Below, piece by piece: positions 1-8,043 of a stretch of 64,000 nucleotides of DNA (the first letter of the stretch is position 1; every line of letters begins with the position of its first letter). The position numbers and the translations under genes were made by a program. The notes under the pieces are model-generated. The model saw only the letters and a list, made by a program, of their open reading frames with translations, was not told where the DNA came from and did no database searches. The stretch is taken from positions 114,752 to 178,751 of the forward strand of contig NZ_JACSIT010000152.1 in NCBI RefSeq assembly GCF_014349155.1, given 5' to 3'. Origin of the DNA: Neolewinella lacunae. GTDB taxonomy: Bacteria; Bacteroidota; Bacteroidia; Chitinophagales; Saprospiraceae.

Positions 1-739
1 TGGAAGCGCGTAGTTCCTGCTGGTCATAAGTCGTAAGGGGATCACCGTCCTGATCAAATACTGGCCATACGCCCGGGCCGCTTTTGGGGAAGTAAACGCG
101 CTGGATGCGGCCTTCCAGGATAGGGGTGTAGCGGAAAGCCGGGGCAGACTCACCGGGCCGCACGATCACCCCGGTAAAGTTGGTATGAAAGCGGAGTTGA
201 CTCCACCGGTAAGCGGTGCTTCCTGCGGGGATATTGAGCGAGAAGACGTCCCCCGCTTGCAAAAAGGGACTGTAATAAGCCCCATCGGCCCGCAACTGGT
301 GGGTGGCTGCCTCGCCGTTTACGCTTACGGTAATCTCTCCGGAAATGGTTGGCGAAGTAGCCCGCAGGTGAAAAGCGAGGTAGCCAGCGGCGGGGATTTC
401 GATGGACCACGTTTCTCGCTCGGGGCGGATCGTTTCGAAAAGGATGGAGGCGATGTTTTCCGTTTGCTGCACCCTTTCGGAGAGCAGGAGGCGCTCCCCT
501 TCGTCTTGATGGCCTTCGTAAACTTTCTGCCAGCGGTCGGGGGCAAAATAGCCTTCCCACTCGTCTACGTTGCAGCCCAGGTCAAAGTACAAATAGTCCT
601 GTGGCGCACGTCCGGTCATTGGAACACCTCCCTTGGGGGCCAGCTCCGTTGCCTGCGCACAAAGCACCGCCATCGTTCCGAAGAACAGCAGATGCCCGGA
701 AAAAATCCGGACGGCAAGCCTCGCAAAGCTGTTGTTCAT
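1..739 (-). CDS. Secreted protein of unknown function, 5' part only (runs off the left edge)
   Basis: The frame opens at ATG 737-739 and stays open for 246 codons to base 1, so only the N-terminal part is present. Residues about 8-29 are hydrophobic and end in VLCAQ, a typical Bacteroidota Sec signal peptide. The following 200 residues are rich in aromatic and beta-forming stretches (YLYFDLGCNVDEW, WSIEIPAAGYLAF, GEITVSVNGE), suggesting a beta-sandwich extracellular domain. The C-terminus, where a type IX sorting domain might lie, is outside the window. No family is recognised. A TAnnTTTG promoter box lies about 60 bp upstream. The start is supported by the signal peptide and the promoter distance. 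Confidence 0.75.
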   Translation of the reverse strand, partial: MNNSFARLAVRIFSGHLLFFGTMAVLCAQATELAPKGGVPMTGRAPQDYLYFDLGCNVDEWEGYFAPDRWQKVYEGHQDEGERLLLSERVQQTENIASILFETIRPERETWSIEIPAAGYLAFHLRATSPTISGEITVSVNGEAATHQLRADGAYYSPFLQAGDVFSLNIPAGSTAYRWSQLRFHTNFTGVIVRPGESAPAFRYTPILEGRIQRVYFPKSGPGVWPVFDQDGDPLTTYDQQELRAS

Positions 740-799
740 AGCAGCGACCGCCGTGGTGGCTGGCGTTTTTTGGGTTGGGTGGAAAGAAAAGGATGGGCA

Positions 800-807
800 C
801 AAATATA
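800..807 (-). promoter_or_regulatory. Candidate Bacteroidota -7 box (TATATTTG)
   Basis: On the minus strand this reads TATATTTG, matching the Bacteroidota -7 consensus TAnnTTTG. It predicts a leader of about 55 nt for the secreted protein that starts at 739. No clear -33 TTTG is seen. Confidence 0.4.
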
Positions 808-952
808 AGCATTGTGCGCTAATGAATGTAAATGGCGGTTTTTTTACTGGGAGCGGCGGCTTATATTTAGGTTTCGGGGTTCCGGGCGGGAATGCGGTTG
901 AACACTTTAGTGCTGACCTGACTTATACTACCCTGCCAGCCCCTTTTCAGCC

Positions 953-1441
953 ATGCGACCTCGCCGTTTAACTTTTACCACTATCGTCCCGCGCGACTTA
1001 CCGGAGACCTGGGCTTTTTTTAGCCGGCCGGAAAACCTGGAAAAACTGACGCCCGAAGACGTCCACTTCAACATCCTTTCTCCCGTGGCTGGAGTCGAAA
1101 TGTACGAAGGAATGATCGTGCAGTACCGAGTGCGGCCTTTCCCGGGGTTTACGACCGATTGGGTGACGGAAATTACCCACGTCAGCCAGCATCACCACTT
1201 TATTGATGACCAGCGGGTGGGGCCCTTTGCGCTGTGGCACCACCAGCATTTTTTCCGGGCACTGGGGCCGGGCCGTACGGAGATGACCGACATCCTCCAT
1301 TACCAGGTTCCTCTCGGCCCGCTCGGCACTTTGGCGGATTGGCTCTTCGTGCACCGGCAAGTGCTCGGCATTTTCCAGGCCCGGGAATCCGCCATCCGCC
1401 GCCTTTTCCCGGAGGAACAGGGTGGAAGCGGCCAACAATGA
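953..1441 (+). CDS. SRPBCC-fold ligand-binding/cyclase-like protein
   Basis: 162 aa, the usual length for a single START/SRPBCC (Bet v 1-like) domain. The N-terminus has the family pattern of a first beta strand followed by helices (LTFTTIVPRDLPETWAFF, then SRPENLEKLTP), which is how cell division inhibitor/polyketide-cyclase-like SRPBCC proteins begin. A histidine-rich middle (HHHFIDDQRVGPFALWHH) and the long C-terminal helix (REILG-type, here VLGIFQARESAIRRLF) complete the fold. These proteins bind hydrophobic ligands in a central cavity; the ligand cannot be deduced. It stands alone on the plus strand, opposite the small gene at 1474-1794. Confidence 0.8.
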   Translation: MRPRRLTFTTIVPRDLPETWAFFSRPENLEKLTPEDVHFNILSPVAGVEMYEGMIVQYRVRPFPGFTTDWVTEITHVSQHHHFIDDQRVGPFALWHHQHFFRALGPGRTEMTDILHYQVPLGPLGTLADWLFVHRQVLGIFQARESAIRRLFPEEQGGSGQQ

Positions 1442-1473
1442 CCCCGCAATGCAGGCGCGGTTGCCGGCTGGCG

Positions 1474-1794
1474 TTAGCTCAGCCAGGCGTTCAGATCGGG
1501 GAAGAACACGGCAATGCCTAAATAGGCCAGCGCGAGGAGGCAGACCAATACAATGATCAGCGTGCTGTTGGATTGTTTTACGCGGGCGCTGCGGTAAGCC
1601 CCGCTGGCTTCACCACCCTGGCCCCGGCGGAAGCCTCCGGAAATGCGGGTTTTCATGGAATCTACTCCGCCCTTAGCGAGTTGCTCCACCCGCTGGCGCC
1701 GTTCTTCGGCTTCTTCCTTTTTGGGGTCCCAGTAACGGGGTTTGTAGCTGAACTTTTGGTGGCTGGGGGGCTTGAAGAGTTTGAGGAAACCCAT
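1474..1794 (-). CDS. Small conserved Bacteroidota membrane protein (MGFLKLFK type)
   Basis: 106 aa from ATG 1792-1794. An in-frame upstream start at 1950 would add 52 residues with no family resemblance and is rejected. The N-terminus MGFLKLFKPPSHQKFSYKP and the following YWDPKKEEAEERRQRV segment are the hallmark of a small Bacteroidota family that databases often mislabel as a riboflavin synthase subunit. A basic linker (about residues 40-75) leads to a single C-terminal transmembrane helix (STLIIVLVCLLALAYLGIAV). It is therefore a tail-anchored protein with a charged cytoplasmic part. Function unknown. Confidence 0.75.
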   Translation of the reverse strand: MGFLKLFKPPSHQKFSYKPRYWDPKKEEAEERRQRVEQLAKGGVDSMKTRISGGFRRGQGGEASGAYRSARVKQSNSTLIIVLVCLLALAYLGIAVFFPDLNAWLS

Positions 1795-2019
1795 GGCGAT
1801 TGTGTTTTTGGGGTAAACGATGGTTGCAGCGGGTGGGTTGTCCGGGGAGGAAACAGCAGCCCTTTTCTTCCGCTTTCCGCCAGCATGATGGCCAGCCTCC
1901 GGGTAAGATGCCGGAAAGGCCGGATTTGGTGGCTGGCCAAGACCTTCCACACTTTTGACTTGGCTGCTGCGGTTTTTTCGCTCCCTGGTTTATCTTGCCG
2001 GGGAAAATACCCTCCGATT

Positions 2020-2898
2020 ATGCGTCACTTGTTCTTCCTTCCCCTGCTCCTCGTGGGCTTTCTTTGCACCTGCGTCAGCGCCCAGACGGCCAACACTACG
2101 GGTATCGTTTACGAGGCGCTGAGCCTGCCCAGCACCATTTTGGGAATGGACCGGCAGTACGCCATCTACCTGCCACCGGGCTACGAACAGAGCCAGCGCA
2201 GCTACCCCGTGCTTTACCTGCTACACGGCTACGGGGACGACCAGACGGGCTGGATCCAGTTCGGCGAGGTGCTGCGGATTACCGACGAGGCCATCCACAG
2301 CGGCAAGGCGACGCCCATGATCATCGTCATGCCCGATGCCAATACCCAACGCGTCGGTTATTTCAACAGCCCCGACGGAAAATGGCGCTACGAAGATTTC
2401 TTTTTTGAAGAACTGATGCCCCACGTGGAGGGCAAATACCGCATCAAGGGCCAAAAACGCTTCCGGGCCATCGCCGGCCTCTCAATGGGCGGGGGCGGCA
2501 CCTTCACCTACGCGCTCCACCATCCGGAGCTCTTCAGTTCGGCCTGTCCACTGAGCGCCTGGGCCGGTGGAATGACGGTGGAGGACGTCAAAGAACGCTT
2601 TGCCCGCGCCGGAGAAACGAGTTATACCGACACCCAACTGAGCACTTACCACGCCCAGCACAACTTCGTGGAACTGGCCAAATCACTCGACAAAGAGAAA
2701 ATCGCCTCCGTCCGCTGGTTTATTGACTGCGGGGACGACGACTTCCTCTACCGCGAAAACAGCCTGGTGCACATTGCCCTGCGGGAGCGGGAGATTAAGC
2801 ACGAGTTCCGCATCCGCGAGGGTGGGCATACCTGGACCTACTGGCGCGAGAGCCTGCCCGAAGTGCTCGCTTTCATCACGCAGGCCTTCCACCAGTAG
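2020..2898 (+). CDS. Secreted alpha/beta-hydrolase esterase (esterase D / feruloyl-esterase-like)
   Basis: 292 aa from ATG 2020, chosen because it begins a clean signal peptide (MRHLFFLPLLLVGFLCTC, cleavage after VSA). The mature part is an esterase-family alpha/beta hydrolase: YAIYLPPGY and YPVLYLLHGYGDD (oxyanion region), the nucleophile elbow GLSMGGGGTF (Ser about residue 155), an acidic loop WFIDCGDDDFLY and the catalytic His in GGHTWTYW near the C-terminus. The family hydrolyses esters of S-formylglutathione, trehalose mycolate or hydroxycinnamoyl-sugars; export suggests polysaccharide-ester substrates, but this is inference. Bases 2063-2085, coding for the signal peptide end, match the dispersed 18-bp repeat of this window. 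Confidence 0.88.
   Translation: MRHLFFLPLLLVGFLCTCVSAQTANTTGIVYEALSLPSTILGMDRQYAIYLPPGYEQSQRSYPVLYLLHGYGDDQTGWIQFGEVLRITDEAIHSGKATPMIIVMPDANTQRVGYFNSPDGKWRYEDFFFEELMPHVEGKYRIKGQKRFRAIAGLSMGGGGTFTYALHHPELFSSACPLSAWAGGMTVEDVKERFARAGETSYTDTQLSTYHAQHNFVELAKSLDKEKIASVRWFIDCGDDDFLYRENSLVHIALREREIKHEFRIREGGHTWTYWRESLPEVLAFITQAFHQ
2063..2085 (+). repeat. Dispersed NotI-core repeat, copy 1 (inside a signal peptide)
   Basis: TTTGCACCTGCGTCAGCGCC matches the repeat core GCACCTGCGGCCGCGCCC with two substitutions. Here it encodes CTCVSAQ at the signal-peptidase site of the esterase. Confidence 0.6.
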
Positions 2899-2977
2899 TG
2901 AAAAGCGTAAGGTTGAGCTCTTGCAATAATCACAACTAACTGGCCTTCAACGGTCTTTGGAAGGCAGTTCTGTAGTA

Positions 2978-3019
2978 TTGTAGTTCGGTAGTGGGGTGTT
3001 GTCTACTACCGAACTACAA
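2978..3019. terminator. Bidirectional hairpin between convergent genes
   Basis: TTGTAGTTCGGTAGT (2978-2992) pairs perfectly with ACTACCGAACTACAA (3005-3019), a 15-bp stem with a 12-nt loop. It lies between the stops of the convergent esterase (2898) and Nudix (3094) genes, where a two-way terminator is expected. There is no strong T-run. The stem word TAGTTCGGTAG is related to the TAGTTCATAG arrays elsewhere. Confidence 0.65.
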
Positions 3020-3093
3020 AACCAATGCGATCCAACCGTTTGAAAATCAGCGAATATCCCCCAACCTGGCGTTAGTTGGAACAAGCTGCGGAG

Positions 3094-3738
3094 TCAGGAT
3101 TGGGCCAGGGCGACAATTTCGGCGACCATCATGCTGGTAGCGCCCCAGATTTCTTCGCCGCCGACGGCCCAGTGGGGGGTATCGGGGAGGGTCAGGCCAG
3201 AACTCAGCCGGCGCTCGGCGACCACGCGGGCGGAAGGATCGAGGAAATGCGTGAAGGGTAGTTCCAGCGTCCGGGCCACCTCGCTGGGCTGGGGCCGGAG
3301 CTGGGGGCGACTGGGGAGGAAACCGACGAAGGGCTCGACCAAAAAATTGCTGACGGGAACGTAGAGGGAAGTCAGGGGGCCGAGCAGTTCGATGGCCGTG
3401 CGGGGAATGCCTACTTCTTCTTCCGTTTCCCGCAGGGCGTTTGCGGCCGCGTCGGCATCGTCGGCGTCGCGCGAGCCGCCGGGGAAAGAAATCTGGCCGG
3501 CGTGGCGGTCGTTAGCCGGGCTCGTCCGTTGGATGAACAGCAAGTGGAGCTGGTCCTGGATGGGATAAAAAAGGGCCAGCACCGCAGCGAGGCGGGCACC
3601 GGGCGGCGGGGTAGGGTAAGTGCCCCGGAAAGGGGGAGACATCGTTTGCTGGGCCGCAAAACCGGGCAGCGTTCCGGCCTGCAAGTTCCTGCGCAGGCGG
3701 GCGAGAAGGTTGACGGCGTTGGCATCCAAAACGGGCAA
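3094..3738 (-). CDS. Nudix hydrolase, CoA pyrophosphatase type
   Basis: 214 aa. The family signature of CoA pyrophosphatases precedes and overlaps the Nudix box: QRTSPANDRHAGQISFPGG followed by RDADDAD and ALRETEEEVGI. This NuCoA arrangement, with the box spaced as in NudL/YeaB, predicts hydrolysis of CoA or acyl-CoA to 3',5'-ADP and phosphopantetheine, with the REtEEE glutamates binding Mg2+. The start is TTG at 3738; in-frame ATG codons occur only about 32 codons in, inside the conserved fold, and an upstream stop lies 5 codons before. Single-gene unit, convergent with the esterase. Confidence 0.88.
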   Translation of the reverse strand: MPVLDANAVNLLARLRRNLQAGTLPGFAAQQTMSPPFRGTYPTPPPGARLAAVLALFYPIQDQLHLLFIQRTSPANDRHAGQISFPGGSRDADDADAAANALRETEEEVGIPRTAIELLGPLTSLYVPVSNFLVEPFVGFLPSRPQLRPQPSEVARTLELPFTHFLDPSARVVAERRLSSGLTLPDTPHWAVGGEEIWGATSMMVAEIVALAQS

Positions 3739-3824
3739 AATTTCGCTAGGCGGCTACTACGTGGTGCCGCTTGTAGCCATTTGAAGACCGGTTAAACAAG
3801 TCTGATAAGGATTTAGATGTACGC

Positions 3825-4610
3825 TTAGCCCTTATTGGAGATCTTCAGGTAATTTTCCAGGGCCATTTCCATGCTGGGGACGTTGGGTGGCTCGGGTTTG
3901 ATGTTGACGTACAGCCCGTGTTCTTCGCAGGCCTGCATCGTTTTGCTGCCGGCTACGGCCAGGCGGGTTTCGAGTTGCTTGAAGGAAGGGAAGTTCTCGT
4001 AGAGCGAATCGATGCCTAGGGGGCTGTAGAAGATGAGCACGTCGTAGAAGACATCCTCGAGGTCGCTCAGGTCAGAAGGCACGGTCTGGTACATCAGCGC
4101 TGGCGTCCAGTTGAACTCATTTTCGGTGAGGTAGCTGGAGACGAACTCGGCACCGAGGTTGCCCATGGGCAGGAGGAACTTCTCCTTGCTGCGGTGCTTC
4201 TTGAGGGTGGGGGCCAGATCCTGGATGGTGCGCTGGCCGAAGAAGACCTTGCGTTTGCGGTAAACGATGAACTTCTGGAGGTAATTGGCAATGGCCTCCG
4301 TCATGCAGTAGTACTTCGTTTCCTGGCTCATCTCAATCCGCAGGGCTTTGCACAGGCGGAAGAAGTGTTCGATGGCGAGCTTGGAGGTGAAGATGATGGC
4401 GGAGTACTCATCCGGGCGGACGCGTTCTTTGCGGAATTCCTTTTCCGTCAGTCCGCGCACCTCGATGAAGGAGCGCCAGTCTACCTTAATGTTGTACTTC
4501 GTCTCCAGGCGGGCGAAGGGGTTGCGTTCTGGTTCTACCTGGGAGACCAGGACGGTACGGATGGGCTTGTATTTTTCAACGTAGGTCTCTCGTTCAGCAG
4601 CCATACTCAT
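3825..4610 (-). CDS. hemD: Uroporphyrinogen-III synthase
   Basis: 261 aa with the two-lobed HemD architecture: an N-terminal lobe opening with IRTVLVSQVEPERNPFARLE, a linker, and the diagnostic C-terminal segments VLIFYSPLGIDSLYENFP and LAVAGSKTMQACEEHG. It cyclises hydroxymethylbilane to uroporphyrinogen III in haem biosynthesis, in the cytoplasm. Two ATGs (4610 and 4604) are possible. It lies directly downstream of the DUF4271 gene on the same strand (73 bp gap), an arrangement seen repeatedly in Bacteroidota, so the two are probably cotranscribed. An additional TAnnTTTG match at 4745-4752 (minus strand, inside the 3' end of DUF4271) could give hemD its own promoter. Confidence 0.88.
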   Translation of the reverse strand: MSMAAERETYVEKYKPIRTVLVSQVEPERNPFARLETKYNIKVDWRSFIEVRGLTEKEFRKERVRPDEYSAIIFTSKLAIEHFFRLCKALRIEMSQETKYYCMTEAIANYLQKFIVYRKRKVFFGQRTIQDLAPTLKKHRSKEKFLLPMGNLGAEFVSSYLTENEFNWTPALMYQTVPSDLSDLEDVFYDVLIFYSPLGIDSLYENFPSFKQLETRLAVAGSKTMQACEEHGLYVNIKPEPPNVPSMEMALENYLKISNKG

Positions 4611-4683
4611 AATTACATCGATCTTGGTGGGGCCTTGGGGCGGGCCTAAGGTGGTCTAAGACGGGCGAACTCCTCCGGGAAAA

Positions 4684-5595
4684 TTATACCAAAGCGTCGC
4701 TAAAATACCGGTAAAGGAGGAGCACCGGAGCTATTTCAATCGCGCAAAGATACAATAAAATATGCACGGGCCTGGCAAATGCGAGGCGGCTGGCGATGGC
4801 GAGCCCCCGCAGGAGGTGGAAGCCGTAAATGACCACGAGCACCAGCAGGCCGCCGTAGAGAAAGACGTCTCGCCACTCCGGTGGCGCGTAGCTGGCGGCC
4901 AGGGAGGTGGGGGTGAGAAAGAGACCGGCAAGGATGGAAAAGACCATGAGCACGAAGGCGTAGCGGCTCACCTCCTTGCGTACGGGGAACACCCGCGCGT
5001 AGGCCCAAAGCACCCAGTGCTTGAGGCCCACGGCCCCGGCCACCGCCAGGGTGTAAGTGAGCCAGCTGCCCCAGGGCCCCAGGTTGAGGCTCACGTTGTG
5101 GCGCAGCGCAAACAGGTAAACGAAGAAGCCGGCCGCAAAGAAAAAGAAGAGGTAGCAAAGCCACAGGGCCGTCAGCTCGCCACCCGAGCGCCGGGTGTAA
5201 ATCTGGTTCATCAGGCTGTCGTTGATGGTGCCGCGGAAACACTGCCGCAGCAAATTCCCAAACAGCACCCAGAGGCTGGCCAGGGTAACGAGCAGCAGCA
5301 ACTGGATGATGAGGATGCTGCCTTTCCCCTGGTTCGGGTCAGTGGATTGAATGACCACGGGCCCGAATCCCGCAGGTCGCGCGGTCGCAGGTGCCCGGGA
5401 AGTTGTAGGAGCAAGGCCCGACCCTGCTGGCCGAATGTCGAAAGGACCGTAGGCCGTCGCTGGCCGCACACTGTCGTTGGCCGGCAAATCCGTCTGCGGC
5501 AAACGAGCGCGAATCTCAAAAGGGTTGGGGGCAGCCTGCGCAGCGGCATCGCCTAGAGAAAGGGCCAGAAATAGAACTGCAACGAGGTAACGCAA
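4684..5595 (-). CDS. DUF4271 multispanning membrane protein
   Basis: 303 aa. It has a signal-like N-terminus (LVAVLFLALSLGDAAAQ), a proline-rich linker of about 70 residues, then roughly seven transmembrane helices (for example ILIIQLLLLVTLASLWVLFG and ALWLCYLFFFFAAGFFVYLF). Position upstream of hemD and this topology identify DUF4271, a Bacteroidota family without known function. The start is not ATG: TTG at 5593-5595 fits the promoter box at 5619-5626 (leader about 17 nt), and ATT at 5598 is the only nearby alternative. Haem-linked function is suggested only by neighbourhood. Confidence 0.8.
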   Translation of the reverse strand: MRYLVAVLFLALSLGDAAAQAAPNPFEIRARLPQTDLPANDSVRPATAYGPFDIRPAGSGLAPTTSRAPATARPAGFGPVVIQSTDPNQGKGSILIIQLLLLVTLASLWVLFGNLLRQCFRGTINDSLMNQIYTRRSGGELTALWLCYLFFFFAAGFFVYLFALRHNVSLNLGPWGSWLTYTLAVAGAVGLKHWVLWAYARVFPVRKEVSRYAFVLMVFSILAGLFLTPTSLAASYAPPEWRDVFLYGGLLVLVVIYGFHLLRGLAIASRLAFARPVHILLYLCAIEIAPVLLLYRYFSDALV

Positions 5596-5618
5596 AATGT
5601 TGAGGGATTCCAGTCCGC

Positions 5619-5626
5619 CAAAGATA
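5619..5626 (-). promoter_or_regulatory. Candidate -7 box (TATCTTTG) for DUF4271-hemD
   Basis: Minus-strand TATCTTTG is an exact TAnnTTTG match 24 bp upstream of the TTG start of the DUF4271 gene. Its position helps to fix that unusual start. Confidence 0.5.
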
Positions 5627-5635
5627 CGGCAGTCT

Positions 5636-5768
5636 GGTAGTTTAGTAGTTCATAGTCTAGTAGTTCATAGTTCAGTAGTCTGGTAGTTCAGAAGCTCCAA
5701 GTTCAACGAGTGAACTACCGAACTACCGAACTATGAACTACCGAACTATGAACTATGAACTATGAACT
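5636..5768. repeat. Inverted array of TAGTTCATAG-type words
   Basis: The left half repeats TAGTAGTTCATAG and TAGTTCAGTAG words; the right half repeats the complement (GAACTACCGAACTATGAACTA). The two halves can fold into a long imperfect hairpin around a centre near 5700. It fills the intergenic region between the divergent DUF4271-hemD and histidine-kinase units, and could expand or contract by slippage. Confidence 0.8.
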
Positions 5769-5876
5769 ACAAAAACTACCCCCGCCGGTTAATGCGTTGT
5801 TAACGAAGGAGTGAGCACCCTGGGTAAGCCCACGAATGTGCACTTTTACCTTCTCCCCCGCATCCCAGCTGCCGCC

Positions 5877-7178
5877 ATGCATCAGCATACCCTCACCCGC
5901 GTGATCATTTTGGGCCTCCTTGCCATCCTGGGCATTGTGGGGATGCAGACTTACTGGGTAGCGACCACCTGGAACCTCAACGACACGGAATTCAGCCAGA
6001 AGGCGAAGCTGGCCCTCTACGGCGTGGCCCGGCAGCTGGCCGCCGAGAACAACAGCGACCTGCCGAGCCGCGATATCGTCCGGCAGCGCTCCAGCAATTA
6101 CTTCATCGTCAACATCGAAAGCGAAATCGATGCCCTCCGCCTGGAAATTCTGATGCAGCAGGAACTCGTACGGCTGAGTCTTGACCTGCCCTTCGAATAC
6201 GCCATCTTCGACTGTACCACCGATCAGATGGCCTACGGCGGCTACTGCCAGGCTTCCACCGAGCCCGAAGACCCCGTCTTGGCCGAGCGGACGAGCTACC
6301 TGGCCCCCGACGAAAACCTGCTTTACTACTTCGGCATCAAGTTCCCCACCCGCACGGGCTACCTGTGGGAAAAGATGCAGCTCGTGGTTTTCCTCTCCCT
6401 CATCCTGATGCTGACGGTAGCCTTCTTCGGCTACTCGGTGGTGGTCATGCTGCGGCAGCGGCGGCTGGCTACTATGCAGAAAGACTTTATCGACAACATG
6501 ACCCACGAGTTTAAGACGCCGCTTTCAACGATTCGCATCGCGGCGGGCGTGTTTCTGCGCGACGAGCGGGTGGCGGCCGACGGGCGGCTTTCGCGCTACG
6601 CCCAGCTCATTCACCAGCAGTACGAACGGCTCAACGAACAGGTGGAAAAAGTCTTGCAAATCGCCCGCATCGAGCAGGGGAACTTCGAGATCAAGAAGGA
6701 AAGTACCGATTTGCACCGCATCATGCCCGATCTGCTGGGCAGCGCCCGCGTCCGCGCTGAAGAACGCTCGGGCACCCTGGAGGTCGACCTGCCCGGTCAC
6801 CCTCTGCCTTTGTTGGCTGACCCGCTCCACCTTTCCAATATCCTCCACAACCTGCTCGATAACGCCATCAAGTACAGCGGCGAAAAGCCCCGCATCCGCG
6901 TCAGGGGCGAGTTGCGTGGGCAGGCCCTGCACCTGAGCATTTCCGACAGTGGCCCCGGCATCGCCCCCGAACACCAGGAGCGGCTTTTCGAGAAGTTCTA
7001 CCGCATCCCGACGGGCGATGTGCACGACGTGAAGGGCTTTGGCCTGGGGCTCTTTTACGTCGCCCAGATCTGCCGTGCCCACGGCTGGACCATCCGCGTG
7101 GAGAGCAGTCTGGGCCAGGGAGCTACCTTTCGCCTGCAGCTGCCGTTGCTGCCCATCGTTCAAGTAGTTACCACATGA
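5877..7178 (+). CDS. Two-component sensor histidine kinase
   Basis: 433 aa from ATG 5877. The frame is open further upstream, but that part has no TM segment. Order of domains: TM1 (about 8-26), a periplasmic sensor region of about 140 residues with no recognised fold, TM2 (about 167-190), then HisKA with the phosphoacceptor His210 in the H-box FIDNMTHEFKTPLSTI, and HATPase_c with N-box NLLDNAIKYS, G1 DSGPGI and G2 GFGLGL. It autophosphorylates and signals to the regulator encoded next, with which it overlaps by 4 nt (ATGA), so translation is coupled. Length and layout are those of Bacteroidota EnvZ/PhoR-like kinases. The stimulus is unknown. Confidence 0.93.
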   Translation: MHQHTLTRVIILGLLAILGIVGMQTYWVATTWNLNDTEFSQKAKLALYGVARQLAAENNSDLPSRDIVRQRSSNYFIVNIESEIDALRLEILMQQELVRLSLDLPFEYAIFDCTTDQMAYGGYCQASTEPEDPVLAERTSYLAPDENLLYYFGIKFPTRTGYLWEKMQLVVFLSLILMLTVAFFGYSVVVMLRQRRLATMQKDFIDNMTHEFKTPLSTIRIAAGVFLRDERVAADGRLSRYAQLIHQQYERLNEQVEKVLQIARIEQGNFEIKKESTDLHRIMPDLLGSARVRAEERSGTLEVDLPGHPLPLLADPLHLSNILHNLLDNAIKYSGEKPRIRVRGELRGQALHLSISDSGPGIAPEHQERLFEKFYRIPTGDVHDVKGFGLGLFYVAQICRAHGWTIRVESSLGQGATFRLQLPLLPIVQVVTT

Positions 7179-7879
7179 GTAAAGCCCACCTTCTGTACGT
7201 TGAAGACGACGAAAGCCTCAGCTTCGTGACCCAAGACAACCTCGAGTTCAATGGCTTTACCGTTACGCACTGCGCCGATGGCACTGCGGCCTTGCGCGAG
7301 ATTGAAAAGGAGGGCTTTCAGTACGACCTCTGTCTGCTCGACGTGATGCTGCCCGGCGTTGATGGCTTCCAGCTGGCCGAGCGCATCCGGTCGAGAAACC
7401 AGGACATTCCCATCCTGTTCCTCACCGCCAAGAGCCTCAAGGAAGACCGCTTACAGGGACTGCGCCTGGGGGCCGACGACTACATCACCAAGCCCTTCAG
7501 CATCGAAGAACTCATCCTCAAGATCGAGGTATTTCTGCGTCGTAACCGCGTGCGGCCGTCCAGCCCGGCGCTGGACCCACGGCGCATTGGCGACTACCAG
7601 TTTGAGCTCGAGAAACTCCAACTCACTTACCGTGCCGAGCCGCCCCGCCGCCTCACCCGTCGGGAAGCGGAGTTGTTGCAGTTCCTGAGCGTCCGGCGCG
7701 ACCAGGTGATTGAACGCGGCGAAATCCTGGAGAAAATCTGGGGGGAGAACGATTATTTCATGGGCCGCAGCCTCGACGTGTTCATCAGCCGGCTGCGCAA
7801 GTATTTGTCCAAAGACCCCCGCATCCGGGTAGAAAACATTCACGCCGTGGGTTTTTCCCTCACGGTAGACGGGCAGTGA
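7175..7879 (+). CDS. OmpR/PhoB-family response regulator
   Basis: 234 aa. Receiver domain 1-120 with the acidic pair at 11-12, phospho-acceptor Asp56 in CLLDVMLPG, Thr84 and Lys106 (the switch residues). The C-terminal winged-helix Trans_reg_C domain is complete, with RLTRREAELLQFL and VFISRLRKYL. It should be phosphorylated by the kinase encoded just upstream and regulate transcription. ATG 7175 overlaps the kinase stop by 4 nt. The next gene on the same strand, the DUF5686 outer-membrane protein, has its own candidate promoter, so it may be a target rather than part of the operon. Confidence 0.94.
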   Translation: MSKAHLLYVEDDESLSFVTQDNLEFNGFTVTHCADGTAALREIEKEGFQYDLCLLDVMLPGVDGFQLAERIRSRNQDIPILFLTAKSLKEDRLQGLRLGADDYITKPFSIEELILKIEVFLRRNRVRPSSPALDPRRIGDYQFELEKLQLTYRAEPPRRLTRREAELLQFLSVRRDQVIERGEILEKIWGENDYFMGRSLDVFISRLRKYLSKDPRIRVENIHAVGFSLTVDGQ

Positions 7880-7897
7880 GGGCGCGGCCGCAGGTGC
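7880..7897 (-). repeat. Dispersed NotI-core repeat, copy 2
   Basis: A perfect core (minus orientation) that begins immediately after the response-regulator stop codon, 146 bp before the DUF5686 start. Confidence 0.85.
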
Positions 7898-8018
7898 CAG
7901 GAACGCCTTGGAAGAGCAAAGCAAGGGTTTGGTGGACCGGTGGGACGGAATCCGTCGAGCCGCAGCCAAGCTTAGTATAAAGTTCCGTTAAGGTACTTGC
8001 CGCTGCCGGGGTGGCGAC

Positions 8019-8026
8019 TATTTTTG
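8019..8026 (+). promoter_or_regulatory. Candidate promoter, -7 box TATTTTTG
   Basis: TATTTTTG matches TAnnTTTG; CTTG at 7996-7999 sits at the right distance for the -33 TTTG element. The predicted transcription start is about 13 nt before ATG 8044, which supports that start. Confidence 0.5.
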
Positions 8027-8043
8027 GGACCTCACCCAGCCAA

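Noticed and set aside
1573..2019. Extension of the esterase upstream to 1573
   Set aside because: The added 149 codons run opposite the small membrane protein gene and place the signal peptide in the middle of the protein.
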